A program made the position numbers and the translations under genes. A DNA stretch of 64,000 bases, taken from positions 40,244 through 104,243 of the forward strand of contig JAKSZP010005579.1 of NCBI GenBank assembly GCA_022478985.1, given 5' to 3'. The stretch is from Massospora cicadina. Its lineage: Eukaryota > Entomophthoromycota > Entomophthoromycetes > Entomophthorales > Entomophthoraceae. Positions 11,411 through 23,699 of the stretch are shown here, one piece after another (position 1 is the stretch's first letter; the number at the start of each line of letters is the position of its first letter). Below the pieces are notes generated by a model. It was not told where the DNA came from, did not search any database, and worked only from the letters and a program-made list of their open reading frames with translations.

Positions 11411-12656
11411 AAGATCCTGTCAGAGGGGGAAATACAGCCATAGGAACTGACCATGCACCCGATTTACTACATTCTCTTGGTTGACATCAGCAATGGAGTA
11501 CTTGGACTTCACCCTATGAATGACTTTATAGGAGCCAGACCAAAATACGTATAGCTTGCTCTGTCAGCCTCCAGGTCAATGGTGATAAAAGAGAATGAGG
11601 TCACCTAATTGAAAATCTGGTAAGAAGGGTCATCTGAGATTAAATCAGGATGCCTCTCTTCCAGTGGTGGTGATAATGCCTTGAGTGGCTTGGGCTTGAA
11701 GCAGGACAATTTCATTGGTTAGAGCCCTCATAGTTAATTTGGAATTCTCAGGGGTGGAGGCTTTGAGCAGTGGCTGGACGCTACTTGGTAGCTGAGGTGC
11801 CCGCCCATATAAAGCACAAAGGGGGACATCTTATTGATCCAATGGTAGCTTATTTGGTAAGAAAGCAAAGCTGGGCAGATAATGGTTCCAATGGGCAGGA
11901 TCTGAGGCGGCCAACTTCAATAAGATGGAAATAAGAGTTCCGTTAGCACATTCTATGGCCCCATTAGTAGATGGGTGGTAGGGGGCAGCGAAACTCTGAG
12001 TAGTGCCAAATAACGAAGTTAGTTCTTATACTACCTGAAAGTGAAGTTCAATCCATTGTCCAAAAGTAAGGTCTGGGGGCACCCATGCCGGGTGAAAACG
12101 GAGCAAACAAGAAAAAGAGTGGTAGCCTTAGCAGTGGCAGTAGGGACCAAAATTGCCTTGACCCACTTAGTTAAGTGGTCTACAGCTAGGATAATATACT
12201 TGTGGCTATGCAATCCTGTGGGAAGAGGACCCACCACATCGATGATAATGACATTGAAGGGTTTGGTCAGGGCAATGATTGAGTGCTGAAATTGAGGGTT
12301 GGCTTGGTCATGGGATCGGCATGTCATACAATCTTCCAAAACCTCTTGGATAGTTTCTACTATCTGGTCCCAGTAGCATTGTGACTTCAGCCATTCATGA
12401 GTCTTCTTAACTGCCCCATGTCCCATAGTAGAATGGCCTTCCAGGATGACATCAGTCCAAGAGGAGGGACGGATATAGGGGAGAGCCACTTCTTGTTGAC
12501 TTTCTTGTAGAGTAGCCCATCCTTGATTTGTGCGTCTTGAGTCATTTGGCGGAGTTCATCCTGAACCTCAGGAGTTTCTAGTTCCCATTGTTCAGGCTTT
12601 CCTATCAGGTCATAGAGCTGATCTTCCCCAGGGGCCAAGACTGCTAACACCGGCAT
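11411..12656 (-). pseudogene. pol: Integrase remnant of element B
   Basis: Minus strand: zinc domain with GHSTMGHGAVKKTHEWL then CMTCRSHD (HHCC), core residues in IIDVVGPLPTG and LLDNGLNF, and further decayed frames to GQFLWLY near 11470, which matches the C-terminus in C (GQFLWLYTPSDRIL). No chromodomain follows before the polypurine tract. Confidence 0.85.
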
Positions 12657-12677
12657 CCTGGAGAGGCCATCAGCATT

Positions 12678-13067
12678 CTAGTGTATTGTGCCAGCGCAGT
12701 AGATGATGATGAAATTGTAGCTTTGCAGTTGTAGAGCCCACCTGGCTAGCCAGACATAGGGTTCTTTCATTTGTTGAAGCCACCGGAGTGAGGAGTGGTC
12801 TGTAATAATAATAAAATGAGTACCATAGAGGTAAGGCCGAAAATGTTTGATGGCTAATAGGATGGCTAGACATTCCCTCTTGGTGATGCTGTAGTTCCGC
12901 TCAGCCTTACTTAGCATCTTACTAAAATAAGCCACGGGGTGATTGACCTGTTTTTCATCATGTTGAGCCAGGATATCCCTGATGGCGACGTCACTCGCAT
13001 CTGTGAATAACAAGAAGGGTTGGTCGAAGTGAGGATGAACTAGAACAATTTTAGTACATAAGGCCAT
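12678..13067 (-). pseudogene. pol: RNase H remnant of element B
   Basis: LFTDASDVAIRDILAQHDEKQ begins the RNase H fold, followed by ITKRECLAILLAIKHF and ITDHSSLRWLQQMK. This is one of the longest open stretches in the element. Confidence 0.88.
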
Positions 13068-13155
13068 ACATAAAGCTTTAAAAGCCTGTTCCTGCTCAGG
13101 TTACCATTCAAATGGTACATTTTTTTGTAGAAGGTAGAACAGCAGCTCAGCTAAG

Positions 13156-14095
13156 TCAGCAAACCATGGGATAAACTGATGGTAATAGCCCACCATGCCA
13201 GGAAGACTGATTATCTTGTAAGCTTTGGGGGTATGAAATCCTTTCTATGGCGTCAACTATGTTGGGTATAGGTTGGATGCCACGCTTAGAGACCTTGTGT
13301 CCTAGAAACTCTAGCTCAGGCTGGAATAAAGAGCACTTTGAGAGCTTGAGCTTGATGGAGGCCTTCCTGAGACGTTCAAAGACTTCCCTGAGATGCTCTA
13401 AATGTCCATTAAAGGTTTGCAAAAAAACGGTACTGTCATCTAGGTAGATGAGGATGCATGAGAGCTTCAAGTCCACAAGGATCCCATCCATGGAACGCTG
13501 GAAAGTGGCCGGGGCGTTACAGAGGCCTTGGGGCATCTGGGTGGGCTCAAATAGCCCCTTGTTGGCGATTAGAGAGCACTTGGCTCTATCTTTGGGGGCG
13601 AGCTCAACCTGTTAATATCTGCTGGCGAGGCCCATGGCCAAGAAAAACTGGGAACTGGCAAGAAGATAGAGAGAATTGTCAATTTGGGGCAGGGGATAAC
13701 TGTCCTTCTTGGTGATGGAGCTAAGTCATCAATAATCTATCATCACCCAGTGCTTGCCAACCTTCTTTTGGACCAGCAGAAGAGGGAAGCCCAAGGGCTG
13801 CGCGATGGTACCAGAAGCCCAGTAAAAGTAGTTGTTTAAGTTCTACCATCACCTGGGCCTCTTCGACCTTGCTCTTTTGGTAAGGCCAGGATTGAAAAGG
13901 GGGAGTATCCCCTGTTTCTATGTGGTAGAGGACTCCGCTCATTCTTCCAAAATTATAGGTTGAAGTTGAGAATAGGTCTGAGTATTCCTCCAACAGCTCC
14001 TGAACCTTGTGTTGATGCTCGTCAGAGAGGTCCTTCCCAATATTAGCGTCAACCAGATTAACTGAGGGTGGCGACTCCAAGCCAAAATCTCTCAA
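13156..14095 (-). pseudogene. pol: Reverse transcriptase remnant of element B
   Basis: Minus strand, several frames: the Gag-Pol linker and N-terminus (13721-14095, EEYSDLFSTSTYNFGRM), then MPQGLCNAPATFQRSMD and catalytic YLDD (13435-13446), ending at the FLGHKVSKRGI block. Confidence 0.9.
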
Positions 14096-14723
14096 TTAAC
14101 CAAAGCTTCAAACATTGGTAATATCCCCTATCAGTAATAGACAGACATAAGCTGTGGGACTGTTTGGACCTACAACTTTTGGTTTGTCAGTCAGGTTGGC
14201 TAGCAACACAGATATAGATCCAACATACGCTGGATCAAGGATCCTGGGGCAGGTCAGTACTTCCTTAGGAGATGGGTTATCTAGACCTCAGATTTCCAAC
14301 AGGTACCCTGAGGGAATGTTGACATGGACCTGGGTGTTGATGATGACTTGGGACTTTGGGGGTACAGTAGTCACCTGGGATAAATAGATCGGCATCCCTT
14401 TCAGTCTGTCAACAGCAGAAGGGGGTATTCCGACTCAAGAGCCCCTGATGTGATACTCAAGCCAATCGATTTGGCCTTCAGTCTCCAGTAGGCAGGCTCA
14501 GGCTTTGACCTCTGCCTTAGAGTCATGAGTAGTTTCAAAAACCAGAGGGACTCGATGTCCTATAAAAGAGGAAACCACCATCACAATGGAGCACCGCCAA
14601 ATAGTCTTGAAGGAACTGAGTCCCGAGGAGCAGGTCATAACTGGGGTTGTCTAGTGCAACTGCGGGGGTGTTCACAGCAAGCTTTCCAAAATGCAATGGC
14701 AAGGAGGAATAAGATCCTATAGA

Positions 14724-14924
14724 TCAGGTGCACTGCGGGCTGACTGTGCCATATTTCATGTAGTGGGGCAGGTCCGGAGCAATCTTGACCCATTTCATCA
14801 AATTGGAGGAGATGACGTTCACAGGGGAGCCACTATTAACTATGGCGAAAACTGGAATCTTGTGGACCCGGACAGTGACTTGGTTAACCAAACTTCCAAA
14901 TTGGGGCAGTAATGTGAGTAACAT
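14724..14924 (-). pseudogene. pro: Protease remnant of element B
   Basis: FAIVNSGSPVNVISS: catalytic Asp is changed to Asn (DSG in C at 51210-51218), so this protease would be inactive even without other damage. Confidence 0.8.
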
Positions 14925-15069
14925 GGGAGAATCATCAGAAGATTAAGCAGTATCAACGTCTTTATTGTCATCAGATACAGAAACTACTTCTTCTGGTATG
15001 ACGGCTTCAGATTCGTTCAAAGAGGATAATTGAGGCTGGGTAGGGATGTCAGCATAAAGCACCTCGTCC

Positions 15070-17021
15070 TTCATGCTGACGGCCCTTTTCCCACCTCCTC
15101 GGCAAGATGTTTCCAGCAGGTCTTGGTACTGTATCTAAAGCCATTATAATAGGTGCATTGAGGACATGGATTCTTTTGGTTTTAGACTACATGGACCCTA
15201 GGGCGGTTAGAGGGACCAGTAGAAATAGCCTTAAAGTGTAGGGTTGAAGCAGGGATCTCATTGAGGGCCTCCTTGATCTCCCAAATACAGGTGAACCCAT
15301 TCTTCTTCCCAATCATATGAATTTGAACCTCAGGATAGGATCCCAAGGCAGAGATGACAGCGGTGATAGCATCATCCAGGGTGATAAAATTTGTCATGAC
15401 CAAAGGTTGTGCCTGGGCGTATAACCGGTTGGCAAACTCCATAGGATTTTCTCCTTTATTCAGTTGAATGTTCATGAATGCTTGCTTTTGGTTGGCCAGA
15501 GTTTGATTGGTGCCAAACTCTTGGATCAAGGCTGTACGGATCTGTTCCCAGGTGTTACACTCCTTCAAATGGGGGGTCATGATCTCCCAGGCAGTGCTAT
15601 CTAGACAGGAGTGGATATGCTTCACCTTCTGGCAATTGGTGGCCTCCTCCATGGAACTCTCATAGGCGTACAGAAAGGAGGAGATACTTTCTCATCTGGG
15701 AGTGAACCTTTCCTTGAAACTAGGTTTAAACTTAGCTACTATGGGATTGGAAAGGGTTTTAACGCCTGGGATGGGTACTGGCTCCAAGATCTCCTTTTCT
15801 GCATAATCCCAATGAGCACGCTGATCCAGTCGCCGCTGCAAGCCTTCTAAATCCTCTTGGATGTAGTCCTAATTTTGGCTGAGGGTGGAAGCAGAAGCCT
15901 TATTGGCAACCTGCTCCTTTAGGGATTGAATCTCAGTGTTCTGTAGGTGGAACTGGATTTTGAGGGTGGTCAATTGGGTTTCAAACCCTGACAAGTTTAA
16001 TCTGGGAGATATGAGCATCGGTAAGCTTAGTGAAGGCACTGAGGTTATCCATCTCATCCAACAATGCCTCAATAGAGACCCTGGGGTCGAGGGGGACACC
16101 ATCTGATCAGAGTTTGCATCCCAGTGCCACCATTTGGATTTGATCCTGTAAGGCAGCCAGGGCCATCATTACATCCCTTCGCCAGGGGTCTTTGGGTTCA
16201 CCTGATGATGAAGGGCCTGGGGCCCTTGAGGTCCGCGGAGTCCTTTGGGTCCGGCTGGCCCTTGACGCCCCTTGGGGCCTTCAGGCCCCCTAGGTCCTTC
16301 TGGCCCTGCGCTCATGGAGAGGTAGTCATGAGAGGCCAGCTCTTAATAGTGCTGTTGTAAGTATCATACCAATTCTTTGACTTGGAGGAGATGCTGGGTC
16401 CATGTCGCCTCAAATAGCTGAGCGTTTTGACAAAATTGCTCCTTGAGGTAGCTGGAGATTCTGCTGTCCAATACTACAATTTGATTGCAGATCTCGTTGA
16501 TTAATTGTCAGTTATCAATAATAGCTTTGCAGTTGTCATGCACAAAAAAGAGGTGGCGTCATAGAAGTCATTGATGTAGGAGTGTAAATTCTGCGTGAGT
16601 CCTAGTTGCTGGGAGACCTCCTGGTGGTGTAATCTGACTAGCTGAAGGAGGTTATGGATAGTGGAGTGGACAAAGTTACAAAGGTAGTGATCAGGCCCCA
16701 GGGTAAGTTCCCCAGCTGGCAATATGGCCAAGGTGTAGAGGTCCTGCATTGTGGAAGGTACAGAGGAGGCACGGGAGTGGCTGGAGCGGGCGCCCACGGA
16801 GTAGATGCCATTTATTAGTTGTTGGACGACATCATTGAGTTTTCATACTGGAGTTGGTATTGGCTCCCATCAAGGGAGGGCAGCGAGAGTTAAAAGGTGG
16901 CCCAAAATTCTAGCCTATCCAGCTGCGAGGGCGGCATTGCTTATCATGATGTACTAACCCATCTAGTAACTCTTCTCGACTGACCAGTCATTTGGTCATC
17001 AGGGCTGCTAGTATTTTCCAT
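15070..17021 (-). pseudogene. gag: Gag remnant of element B with collagen-like segment
   Basis: Start ATG at 17021 matches the Gag start of C (MENTSSPDDQMTG versus METNSSPDDQMTG). Order: helical N-terminal region; ten Gly-X-Y triplets (16217-16306); coiled coil with FETQLTTLK and EIQSLKEQVANKAS near 15900-16000; capsid-like part (15182-15652, WEQIRTALIQEFG); then a zinc knuckle near 15130-15175 with one Cys lost (CTYYN). B keeps capsid stretches deleted in C. Confidence 0.85.
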
Positions 17022-17060
17022 TTTTGTGATAGATGGTTTCACTTAGGACAGCTCGGAGCT

Positions 17061-17077
17061 CCCTGTAGTGAGCACCA
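17061..17077 (-). other. tRNA-type primer-binding site of element B
   Basis: Minus strand TGGTGCTCACTACAGGG, four bases inside the 5' LTR, starting TGG as expected for pairing with a tRNA CCA end. The same 17 bases are in C (49216-49232). The tRNA is not identified. Confidence 0.65.
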
Positions 17078-17081
17078 CTTT

Positions 17082-17497
17082 TGTTGGCACTACAGTTCTT
17101 TGGACTGGCACTGAGGTTTGCTGGCGGCTTGAAGCTGAAAAATTCAGAAAGAGCACTGAGAAGGAAATGGGGAAAAATGGGTTAGAATACTGAATAGGTT
17201 ATTAGCTAAAAGGCTTCAATATTTATAGGGTGTGTTGGGACTTGGTGCCTTTGGGATTGTTGGAGCCTCATCCATTCAGGATCTTTACTAATCTTCCAGA
17301 ATGGCCTCCTCATGAGCATCCTCAATGGATAGCGTTGCTCATCTGACTGAATGGGTGGAAACGCCGCCCCACATGACTCAGGAATAGGGGAGGAGGATCC
17401 TGAAATAGATTTAGCTTGGGTAGGTTTGACAACCAATTTAGCATGGCTTGATTCAGAAGAAGGAAATTCGATTCAATTTTTATCTCAAATTTCAACA
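17082..17497 (-). repeat. 5' LTR of element B
   Basis: 416 bp, minus strand, from TGTTGAAATTTGAGAT to GTGCCAACA; contains a TATA-like CTATAAATAT block near 17218-17227. Confidence 0.9.
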
Positions 17498-17502
17498 GTG
17501 TG
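17498..17502 (+). other. Target-site duplication of element B, right copy
   Basis: GTGTG, matching 10981-10985. Confidence 0.9.
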
Positions 17503-17970
17503 TTATCCTGGTTCACCTATTAATGAATTAGTCAAAGCTCAGATTAAAGTAGCTGGTTCCCAAGCCCTTGCTCTTCCCAACTTTACTCCTGAAAAGGTCC
17601 TCAACCTTCCCCCAATTTACCTGCCATTTCTTCAGTTGCAGCAGAAATGACCAAATCTACCAATAAACAAAACTTTGCTTATTTTTTATTACCTATGAAT
17701 ATTAGTATCAGGTCTCACCACATCTCCTTTGAGGTTTTGATAGATACCGGAGCTGCAGGTAATTTTATGAGCGTTGAACTAGCCCAACAATTGGAACTGG
17801 ACCTGGACGTAAGTCCTTTGGTGATGATGGCTTCTTCAGCCTCCCAGACATTGTATATAGTCTGTCAGCCAGTACCTTTCTTGGTACATCAGTTTAGCTT
17901 TTATAATTGGTTCTCTGCAATGCTAAACTTAGTGTTTCCTGTAATCTTGGGGGCCAGATGGTGGCGCTGA
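17498..17970 (+). pseudogene. pro: End of Gag and protease of element E
   Basis: After the B insertion the Gag frame resumes (SPINELVKAQIKVAGSQ) to 17646. The protease frame 17647-17970 has DTGAAGNF with catalytic DTG at 17743-17751 and ends VILGARWW. Very close to the F protease (39302-39577). Confidence 0.85.
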
Positions 17971-17988
17971 CAACATGTTAGAATCCAT

Positions 17989-19011
17989 ATGGAGTCAAGT
18001 ATGTTGTCGTTTGATAATGATCAAACGGAGGTGGAATTTTCTTTAGTTGATACCCTTAGAAAAACTCAAGCTCGCAGCTCCATTATCTCTCTCTTTTCTC
18101 CTGCGGGCCTTCCATCTAATTTCCCTGCAAAATTAATGCACTATCAAAGTATCTTTGACTCTGAAAAGGTGGACCATCTTCCCCCTCAAAATAGATTTGA
18201 CTTAGGATTAAGAACAACAATACAGTTGGTGAATATCAACTTTATGTTGTATCCACACACAGCGGAGGAGGAGTTTGCACTTAACACCTGGTTAGATGCT
18301 ATGCTTAAGAAAGAGTTGTTGTTTAAAGAGACATCACCAGTTGCATTTCCCATTGTTTTTGCTAAAAAGGCCGATGGTTCCCTCCATTCCTGCATGGATT
18401 ATGGACACTTAAACAAAGTCATAGTTCACAATCCTTACCCTTTGCCCCTAGAGCAAAATATCAGTCAAGAGATCACTAAATCTTGTGTTTTCTCCAAGAT
18501 TGATCTTGTTAATGCCTTCAACCAGATTTGGGTGATGGAAGGGCAAGAATGGCTTACTGCGATACAAATGAAGCAAGGTATTTTTCAATTCTGCATAATG
18601 CCCCTTTGGGTTGAAGAATGCGCCCAGTACGTTTCAAAGAATGATTGACAGTGTACTGGGCAACCTCCAGTTTAATTGCGCGATTGCATAATTGATGACA
18701 TCTTGGTGCACTCTTCAACTCCCAAACAACACGCTAAAGACTTAGAAGCAGTCATGGCTGCTTTGCACAAGGCGGGCATGTTCGTCAAGCCTTCAAAATG
18801 CGAGTTCTATAAGGAGGAAGTTACCTTTCTCAGGAACCTAGTTCTCAAAAATGGATATGCAATTCCCCCAACAAGTTGGATGCCATCCATAAATGGCCAA
18901 CTCCAACAACCCAGAAACGATTATGGAGTTTCTTGGGTACCATTGTTTTCCTTAAAAAATTTCCCTGGCCCTTTCCCAGTTAGCTGCTCCACTCCACCCC
19001 CTCACAGGTAA
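17989..19011 (+). pseudogene. pol: Reverse transcriptase remnant of element E
   Basis: Long frame 17989-18648 carries KKADGSLHSCMDYGHLNK and KIDLVNAFNQIWV, then a frameshift at the MPFGLKNAP motif near 18605. The catalytic box reads IIDD (18688-18699) instead of YMDD/YIDD, a missing aromatic residue. FVKPSKCEFYKEEV follows. Confidence 0.88.
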
Positions 19012-19029
19012 AAATATGCCTTTCCGTTG

Positions 19030-19500
19030 GACCCCCAAGTGCCAGCAGGCATTCTAGTCAATCAAAGAGGTGTTTTTATCTCCCCATCCTGAAACATGCA
19101 GATCCCATCAAGCCGTATATTGTTGCTTGCAATGACTCATATTTGGCAGTTGGGTGGTTCTGCTCCAGGAGCACAATGGCTTGGAACATGTTTTCACTTA
19201 CTTTTCCCTAAAATTTTCCTCTACTGAGCAATCCTGGGCCATCTATTATAAGGAGTTGGCAGCCGTAGCATGGGCGTTGACCCACTGGTGGTACCTATTA
19301 CATGTTTCTCAGCATGAGTTAACTGTGAGTATGGATCACCAAGCTCTTTTGTATTTATGTAAACCCCAGAAATTGGCACATCAGCAAGCTCGCACCTATT
19401 GGGACTTGTGCAGTTTCAATTTCAAATATGAATTTGTGAAAGAAGCGCTTAACATGATTCCCAATTTTCTTAGCTGCAACCCAGCCCACTGTCCCTCAGA
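19030..19500 (+). pseudogene. pol: RNase H remnant of element E
   Basis: SWAIYYKELAAVAWALTHW, SMDHQALLYLCKP and FEFVKEALNMIPNFLS-like blocks match the F RNase H (37831-38337). The first acidic block near 19120 is frameshifted. Confidence 0.8.
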
Positions 19501-20451
19501 TCCAGATGAAGTGGACCTTGTTACCATGATCCCATCCACTCAAATCTTGTCTATTGTTCCTCCCTTGGTCTCATCATTTGTCTTTGCCCCTGATGCCCCT
19601 CTCATTTCACAGGTTTTAGCAGCCCAACTGGCCTGTCCTGAAGGAGTGGATTTAATCAAACAATTGTCCCTTCAAACTCAAAAACATTCCCTGGTAGAAT
19701 GTCTCATCTATTTAAGGTCACAGATTTGGTTTCCTCCTCTCTTTAGAGCCGAGGTGTTTTGAGTGCATCATGATCCTCCCACAATCAGCCATCTGGGCAA
19801 TAAGAAATGCATCAAATTGATCAAGCGGACTTATAATTGGGCAGGTTTAACTAAAAAAGTTCTGGCTTGGATCGCCAATTGTGTTACCTGTGCGTGAGCC
19901 AAGTCAGACCATTCAGGAAGAAATGGCCCCCTACATCCTTTGCAACAGGCGGAGGGTCCATGGACATCAATGTCCATGGATTTTATTGTTGAACTTCCCT
20001 TTTCTAATGGGTTTACAGCAGTTATGATGGAGGTCAATCATTTCAGCAAATTTTTCCTATTTATTCCCTGTGCTTCCACAAGCATGTCAGAAGAAACTGC
20101 TCGCCTTTTTGTGCGCCATGTGTTTTTAATGTTTGGTCTTCCCCAGGAGATCATTAGTGATCGTGGTTCACAGTTCAATACATGGTTCTGGAGTGAGCTC
20201 TTATCCATTTTAAAATTTCCCCTTGTTGCTCTATGATGTATAATCCCCAGTCCAATGGACAAACTGAGCGAGTTAAACAAATATGTAGAACAGTAACTGC
20301 GCTGTTACACTGCAGCCGCACAGAACACCTGGGCTAACGACCTTCCCCTTGCTCAATTTGCTTATAACAACGGAATTTATGCTTCTATGGAGTTTTCTCC
20401 TTATGAAGTGACGCTCAGGTATAATATTTCATTTTAGGTTGGACCCTTCTT

Positions 20452-20541
<90 letters not shown>

Positions 20542-20640
20542 CCCAAGGTCACAGCTGCTGCAGATCATGCTGAGCATATCAGGTTCACTCAGACCTTAGT
20601 GCAGGAGCATATCACTAAGGCTATTGATGACTACAAGCGG
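19501..20640 (+). pseudogene. pol: Integrase remnant of element E
   Basis: Zinc-domain traces near 19760-19900 (HHD, CVTCA followed by stop), core residues in MDFIVELPFSNG and ISDRGSQF (19940-20236), then GQTERVKQ-like sequence near 20260 and LPLAQFAYNNG near 20350. A CA microsatellite (20454-20539) interrupts it. Confidence 0.85.
20454..20539 (+). repeat. (CA)n microsatellite inside element E integrase
   Basis: 86 bases of AC/CA with one extra C. Element F lacks it at the matching place (near 36815), where TATATGCCC-like sequence is found, so the run expanded after E inserted. Confidence 0.97.
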
Positions 20641-21206
20641 TTTGCAGATTGTAAACAACTCCCTAGTCATGCCATAATGGTGGGTTCTTATGTTATGCTC
20701 GATACATGCCATTTGAGAATGCAGGTACCCTCCCAGAAGTTTGCAAGTAAGCGTTCAGGTCCTCACTTGGTGGAGGAAGACTTGAGCAATGGAGCATTAT
20801 GGCTGAAACTCCTGCTCATTGGAAACAGCACCTCATCTTCCACGTTTCTCAGTTATCCCCATTTAAGGGGACTTTTCCTGCAGACCCTGAGCTGATTGTA
20901 ATTGATAATGCGGAAGATGCTGAGGTGGAAAACATCTTAGCATCCCACAAACCTTGAAGGTCCATTCAGTATCTCATGGCCTGGAAAGGCTATCCAGCCT
21001 ACAAGAATAGTTGGGTTAAGGCCCATGATTGCGCTAACTGCATGGAACTGGTTGAAGCGTTTCATGAGTCTCATCCTGACACTCTTTGTCCCCTCCAAAA
21101 AAGTTGCAACTTTAGTGGTGATCAAATTGTCCAAGGCTCACAAAAATGTAGCCCTTTTGCAGCTTCCCAGCGGTGGTGCCATTCCTTTGGAAAAAGGAAA
21201 GGGTAA
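20641..21206 (+). pseudogene. pol: Integrase C-terminus and chromodomain of element E
   Basis: RMQVPSQKFASKRSGPHLVEED then a chromodomain: VENILASHK, YLMAWKGYPAYKNSWVKA and CMELVEAFHESHPDT (20976-21206). The frame ends in TAA (21204-21206) against the 3' LTR, as in A. Confidence 0.85.
21189..21203 (+). other. Polypurine tract of element E
   Basis: GGAAAAAGGAAAGGG just before TAA and the 3' LTR. Confidence 0.8.
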
Positions 21207-22633
21207 TGTGAGTCCCTGGGAACTTCCACTGTGAGTGGACTAGGCGATCTTCTCATTTCTGAACAAAAATGGTCTGAAGAGGATGGCAGTACCCCTCATC
21301 ACCCAGGGTGACCTTGCCCATGTGGTAGACAAGCGCTGGGTAACAGCTCTCCTTCTTAGGATTCCTCCCTGGTACCCTCACTCACCTCAGCCAAACTTGT
21401 CTACCAAATTAAGAAATCTGCACTGAGATTACCCAATTGATGTCAAAAGTTCCAAACTGATGGGAATAAAGTCCAACGATCAGAAAACATATAGCCAAAA
21501 AGGGACAAATATCAAATTATTGGCTGGAATTGCCAACAGTTTTGACTCAGCCAGAAGTATGATTGCTGACGCCAACCACCTCTTAAAAATCATCGGGGAT
21601 GATCCCCAATGTGCAGATGGTATTTTCAGAAACTATTGCAGACAGTTCTAAACCCCTATACAATAAATCAGGAGTTGCGGCTGACATAACTCATTTGACC
21701 AAATGAATGCTCCAGTGACTGGGCATGGGCAGGTTGGGTATCCTGAACCTGTTTCCAACCAATTGGGGACGCCCCTACATGGGGTGGCCCTGGGGAATTC
21801 TTGTTGCTTGTCAGGCCAGATGCCGTCACTCTAATTGATGGAAATGACTTTGAGCCTCAGTTTAGGAATTTGTGGTTGAACCAACAGTGACTCAGCCTGC
21901 TGCCAAATCCTTTGATGTTGGTTCTAATTGAGATTATCTACCCCCTCCCTGAAAAATTCGCCAGGTTAGGTCAAATTTGAAGACCTGTTCCCTTCTTGGA
22001 CCTGCTACAATTGAACAATATTTAATCAGTTTCATCACATTGAGGAAATTGTTGGTCAATTCTCTTTATTTTCCTTTCCAATAAATTACTGCTAAACCAT
22101 CAATTTTTACTTTATTTATATCCTTCTTGCCAAAGTCCCGATGACATTAACCTGGTGGCCTGTCAGTCCCTAAAACGGGTGGGCATTACCAGTTTTGATG
22201 ATTAAAATCACTCCCACCATCATTAACTGGATTCAACATGCAAGAAACTTCTGGCAATTTAACCCCATCATTGCAACTATCCGCCATCAATATACTGGGA
22301 TCTTGTGGCCTTACATCCGCCATTTCCAAGCAAGGGTCCGCCCCCTTGTCTCCACAATTTTATTTAACCCACCTACCAGAAACTATGTAGAAACCATCCC
22401 AGTGGTATAATCCTCTGCAGCGAGACCCCCAGTGTCTGGGATTGTTTCCATTTGGTTCATTTTTGGGTTTCTATTCATGCTCATTCTACAACAATGATTC
22501 ATCATTTCCCAATAAATAGCTCCATACAACGTCATATGAGTTGCAATGCACCTGGCATTCTGGCTTGCTCTTTGGGTTCTCACACATCCTGACTAGTAGG
22601 CCAGTCTAACCTTCTTCTGCCGTTTTCAAGACA
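21207..22633 (+). repeat. 3' LTR of element E
   Basis: 1427 bp, TGTGAGTCCC to AAGACA; aligned with 8714-10141 throughout. Confidence 0.9.
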
Positions 22634-22995
22634 AGCGGGCAGTGTGCTATACTTGGTAATTGACCAAATTCAGGTCAGCAATTGTTTCAAAGGCCAACCT
22701 GAGCTGGAAAGTTTTAAAAACCAAACAAGTTTTGAGACCCCGTTGCTGAGAAACTAAAGTGAACCTTCATTTTTAATTGTAAAGCTGGTTTGTTTTAACA
22801 CACCTGATGTTATACAGATTCAACATTCTTTCACATCCCCTGTACCAACCTGGGCATACCTTGCCTTAACCCTGAGTTGATCCAATGTATGTTTTAAGTC
22901 AGGGAGGCCTTCCAACTTCATCTTCTTGGCCTCCTGACATGCAGCTTTATCTTTGGTGTTTGTCCCCATTATGATGTCTTTCTCAAGCCAGGACA
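22634..22995 (-). repeat. Antisense family A LTR fragment
   Basis: Minus strand starts TGTCCTGGCTTGAGAAAGAC and follows the first part of a family A LTR up to the ACTGCCC block, where element E abuts it. Its remainder is not seen left of E. Its start adjoins H pol at 22996, so it probably inserted into H. Confidence 0.8.
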
Positions 22996-23640
22996 GGTTA
23001 TTGGTGCCTTCACGTACCCTTGGGCCTCCCCTCTTCTGTTGTTTCAGAGGAAGGATGGCAGCCATCATGCGGTAATGGAATATTGATGGCTCAATTCCAT
23101 CACCAAGAAAAATAGTTATCACTTTCCCTGATTTGATGACTCTCCACTTTCTTGCCAGGTCACAATACTTTTCCGCTATGGATCTTACTATAAGATACTG
23201 GCAAGTGGAGATCACCCCTGAAGATTGAGCCAAGTGAGCATTATAACCAATGAGGGTCTATATGAACCAGAGAGGACGCCCCAGGCCTTTGCAATAAGCC
23301 TGCAACCTTTCTGCACGCCATAGATGGTATCCTAAGTAACTTGAAACTGTCCTGTGTCCTTTTGTAACTCGATGATATCACTGTCTTTTCACAAACTTTC
23401 ACCTACATTGTGGAAAATCTCCTGAAAGTCTACTACTATCTTAGAAAGGCTTCAATAAAACTTGAGCCTTCAAAATGCTCCTTCTTCCAATATGAGATTA
23501 TATTCCTCAGACACAAGGTCTCAAAAGAAGGTATTCAGCCCATCACATATAAGGTTGAAACCATTAGGAAGATGTTATGCCATCAGAGCTTAGGGATTTT
23601 CAAGTATGTCTTGGCATGTTGGTACATTACCATCAGTTCC
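22996..23640 (+). pseudogene. pol: Reverse transcriptase remnant of element H
   Basis: LNSITKKNSYHFP-like text near 23090, then KASIKLEPSKCSFFQYEI and LRHKVSKEGIQPI (23410-23655). The catalytic box region near 23365 reads as a degraded LDDITV. Many stops. Confidence 0.75.
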
Positions 23641-23699
23641 TACTCAGTTTGCTGACATAGCTGAGCCCTTGTTTTATGTCCTTAAAAATGTGCCCTTCA

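Larger units (their letters stand above)
10986..17497 (-). mobile_element. Element B: family C Ty3/gypsy, antisense, nested in E
   Basis: 6.5 kb on the minus strand. LTRs at 17082-17497 (5') and 10986-11400 (3') are 416 and 415 bp. GTGTG at 10981-10985 and 17498-17502 is a perfect 5-bp target-site duplication, and joining the flanks restores the Gag frame of E. Gag carries collagen-like triplets and a coiled coil; pol has protease, RT (YLDD), RNase H and integrase but no chromodomain. All frames are broken. Confidence 0.94.
8714..22633 (+). mobile_element. Element E: long-LTR Ty3/gypsy chromovirus, split by element B
   Basis: Two LTRs of about 1.43 kb (8714-10141 and 21207-22633) enclose Gag, protease, RT, RNase H, integrase and chromodomain. 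Element B (10986-17497) sits inside the Gag region with a perfect duplication, so E without B is about 7.4 kb. All genes are decayed. The 5-base flanks of E (TGCCT left, AGCGG right) do not match, so one junction has changed since insertion. Confidence 0.9.

Noticed and set aside
16217..16306. Host collagen gene exon
   Set aside because: The triplets sit inside a Gag with capsid and zinc-knuckle sequence between LTRs, and occur again at the same place in element C.
15611..16360. Plus-strand frames across element B
   Set aside because: Shadows of the antisense Gag; no start context or domain.
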